Shown: positions 5,598 to 5,648 of the stretch, piece by piece
How positions within the stretch are numbered: the first letter of the stretch is position 1
Layout: every line of letters begins with the position of its first letter
Assembly (NCBI GenBank): GCA_007116425.1
Contig: SKIL01000243.1
Location: forward strand, 1 to 5,648
Source of the DNA: Bacteriovoracaceae bacterium
GTDB lineage: Bacteria; Bdellovibrionota; Bacteriovoracia; Bacteriovoracales; Bacteriovoracaceae
Direction of reading: 5' to 3'
Length of the DNA: 5,648 nt
Translations under genes and position numbers: made by a program
The notes under the pieces: generated by a model
Databases searched by the model: none
Told to the model about the DNA's origin: nothing
What the model saw: the letters and a program-made list of their open reading frames with translations, nothing else

Positions 5598-5648
5598 ATG
5601 AGTTTTAAGGTTAAAGATTTTTATTTTAAAAAAGCAAAGAAAGAAAAG
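5598..5648 (+). CDS. Start of a probable RlmE/FtsJ-family 23S rRNA methyltransferase, cut by window edge
   Basis: Only 17 codons are present, reading MSFKVKDFYFKKAKKEK. The pattern of a short N-terminus, D-x-[FYW]-x-x-K-A-K-K-E, resembles the region just before the (S)R-(A)-x-K-L motif of FtsJ/RlmE 2'-O-methyltransferases, which modify U2552 of 23S rRNA. The sequence ends before that motif and before the SAM-binding site, so this is a similarity judgement from very few residues. The gene starts 39 bases after the activator stop in the same direction and may be co-transcribed. AGAGAG lies one base before the ATG; no better ribosome site is visible. Confidence 0.5.
   Translation, partial: MSFKVKDFYFKKAKKEK

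Overview
The window is AT-rich bacterial DNA, gene-dense, with leucine-, lysine- and phenylalanine-rich proteins. It carries a flagellar cap gene, an inositol-monophosphatase-family enzyme, a sigma-54-type activator and what looks like the start of an FtsJ/RlmE rRNA methyltransferase. This fits a flagellated Gram-negative bacterium. The style of the proteins suggests a low-GC member of the Bdellovibrionota (Bacteriovorax/Halobacteriovorax-like), but that is an impression and no marker here proves it. I see no transposase, integrase, CRISPR array, tRNA or rRNA.

Left part (1-1441, minus strand): a nearly complete fliD, cut at its 3' end by the window edge, starting at TTG 1279 behind a perfect AGGAGG. 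Upstream of it lie a weak candidate promoter and a strong GC-rich hairpin whose U-tract points leftward. Middle (1503-3323, plus strand): a roughly 500-residue polytopic membrane protein of unknown function, then a 74-codon gene that lacks an ATG. That small gene starts most plausibly at CTG behind AAAGGAG and is followed by a short terminator-like hairpin.

An intergenic stretch of about 400 bases (3324-3746) follows. It is very AT-rich and dense in short motifs: a TGTCA/TGACA inverted repeat merging into two CTGACAT direct repeats 11 bp apart, a sigma-28-like promoter match, four DnaA-box-like 9-mers in one orientation, and a consensus TATAAT just before the next gene. Right part (3747-5648, plus strand): an IMPase-family phosphatase, then after 51 bases a PspF-like enhancer-binding protein with no sensory domain and slightly degenerate sigma-54-contact motifs, then after 39 bases the first 17 codons of a probable rlmE-like gene. 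The last three may form one transcription unit.

No gene cluster here amounts to a recognisable new system. The most noteworthy items are the hidden CTG-start gene, the motif-rich intergenic region, the hairpin terminator facing the 'wrong' way, and the stripped-down activator.
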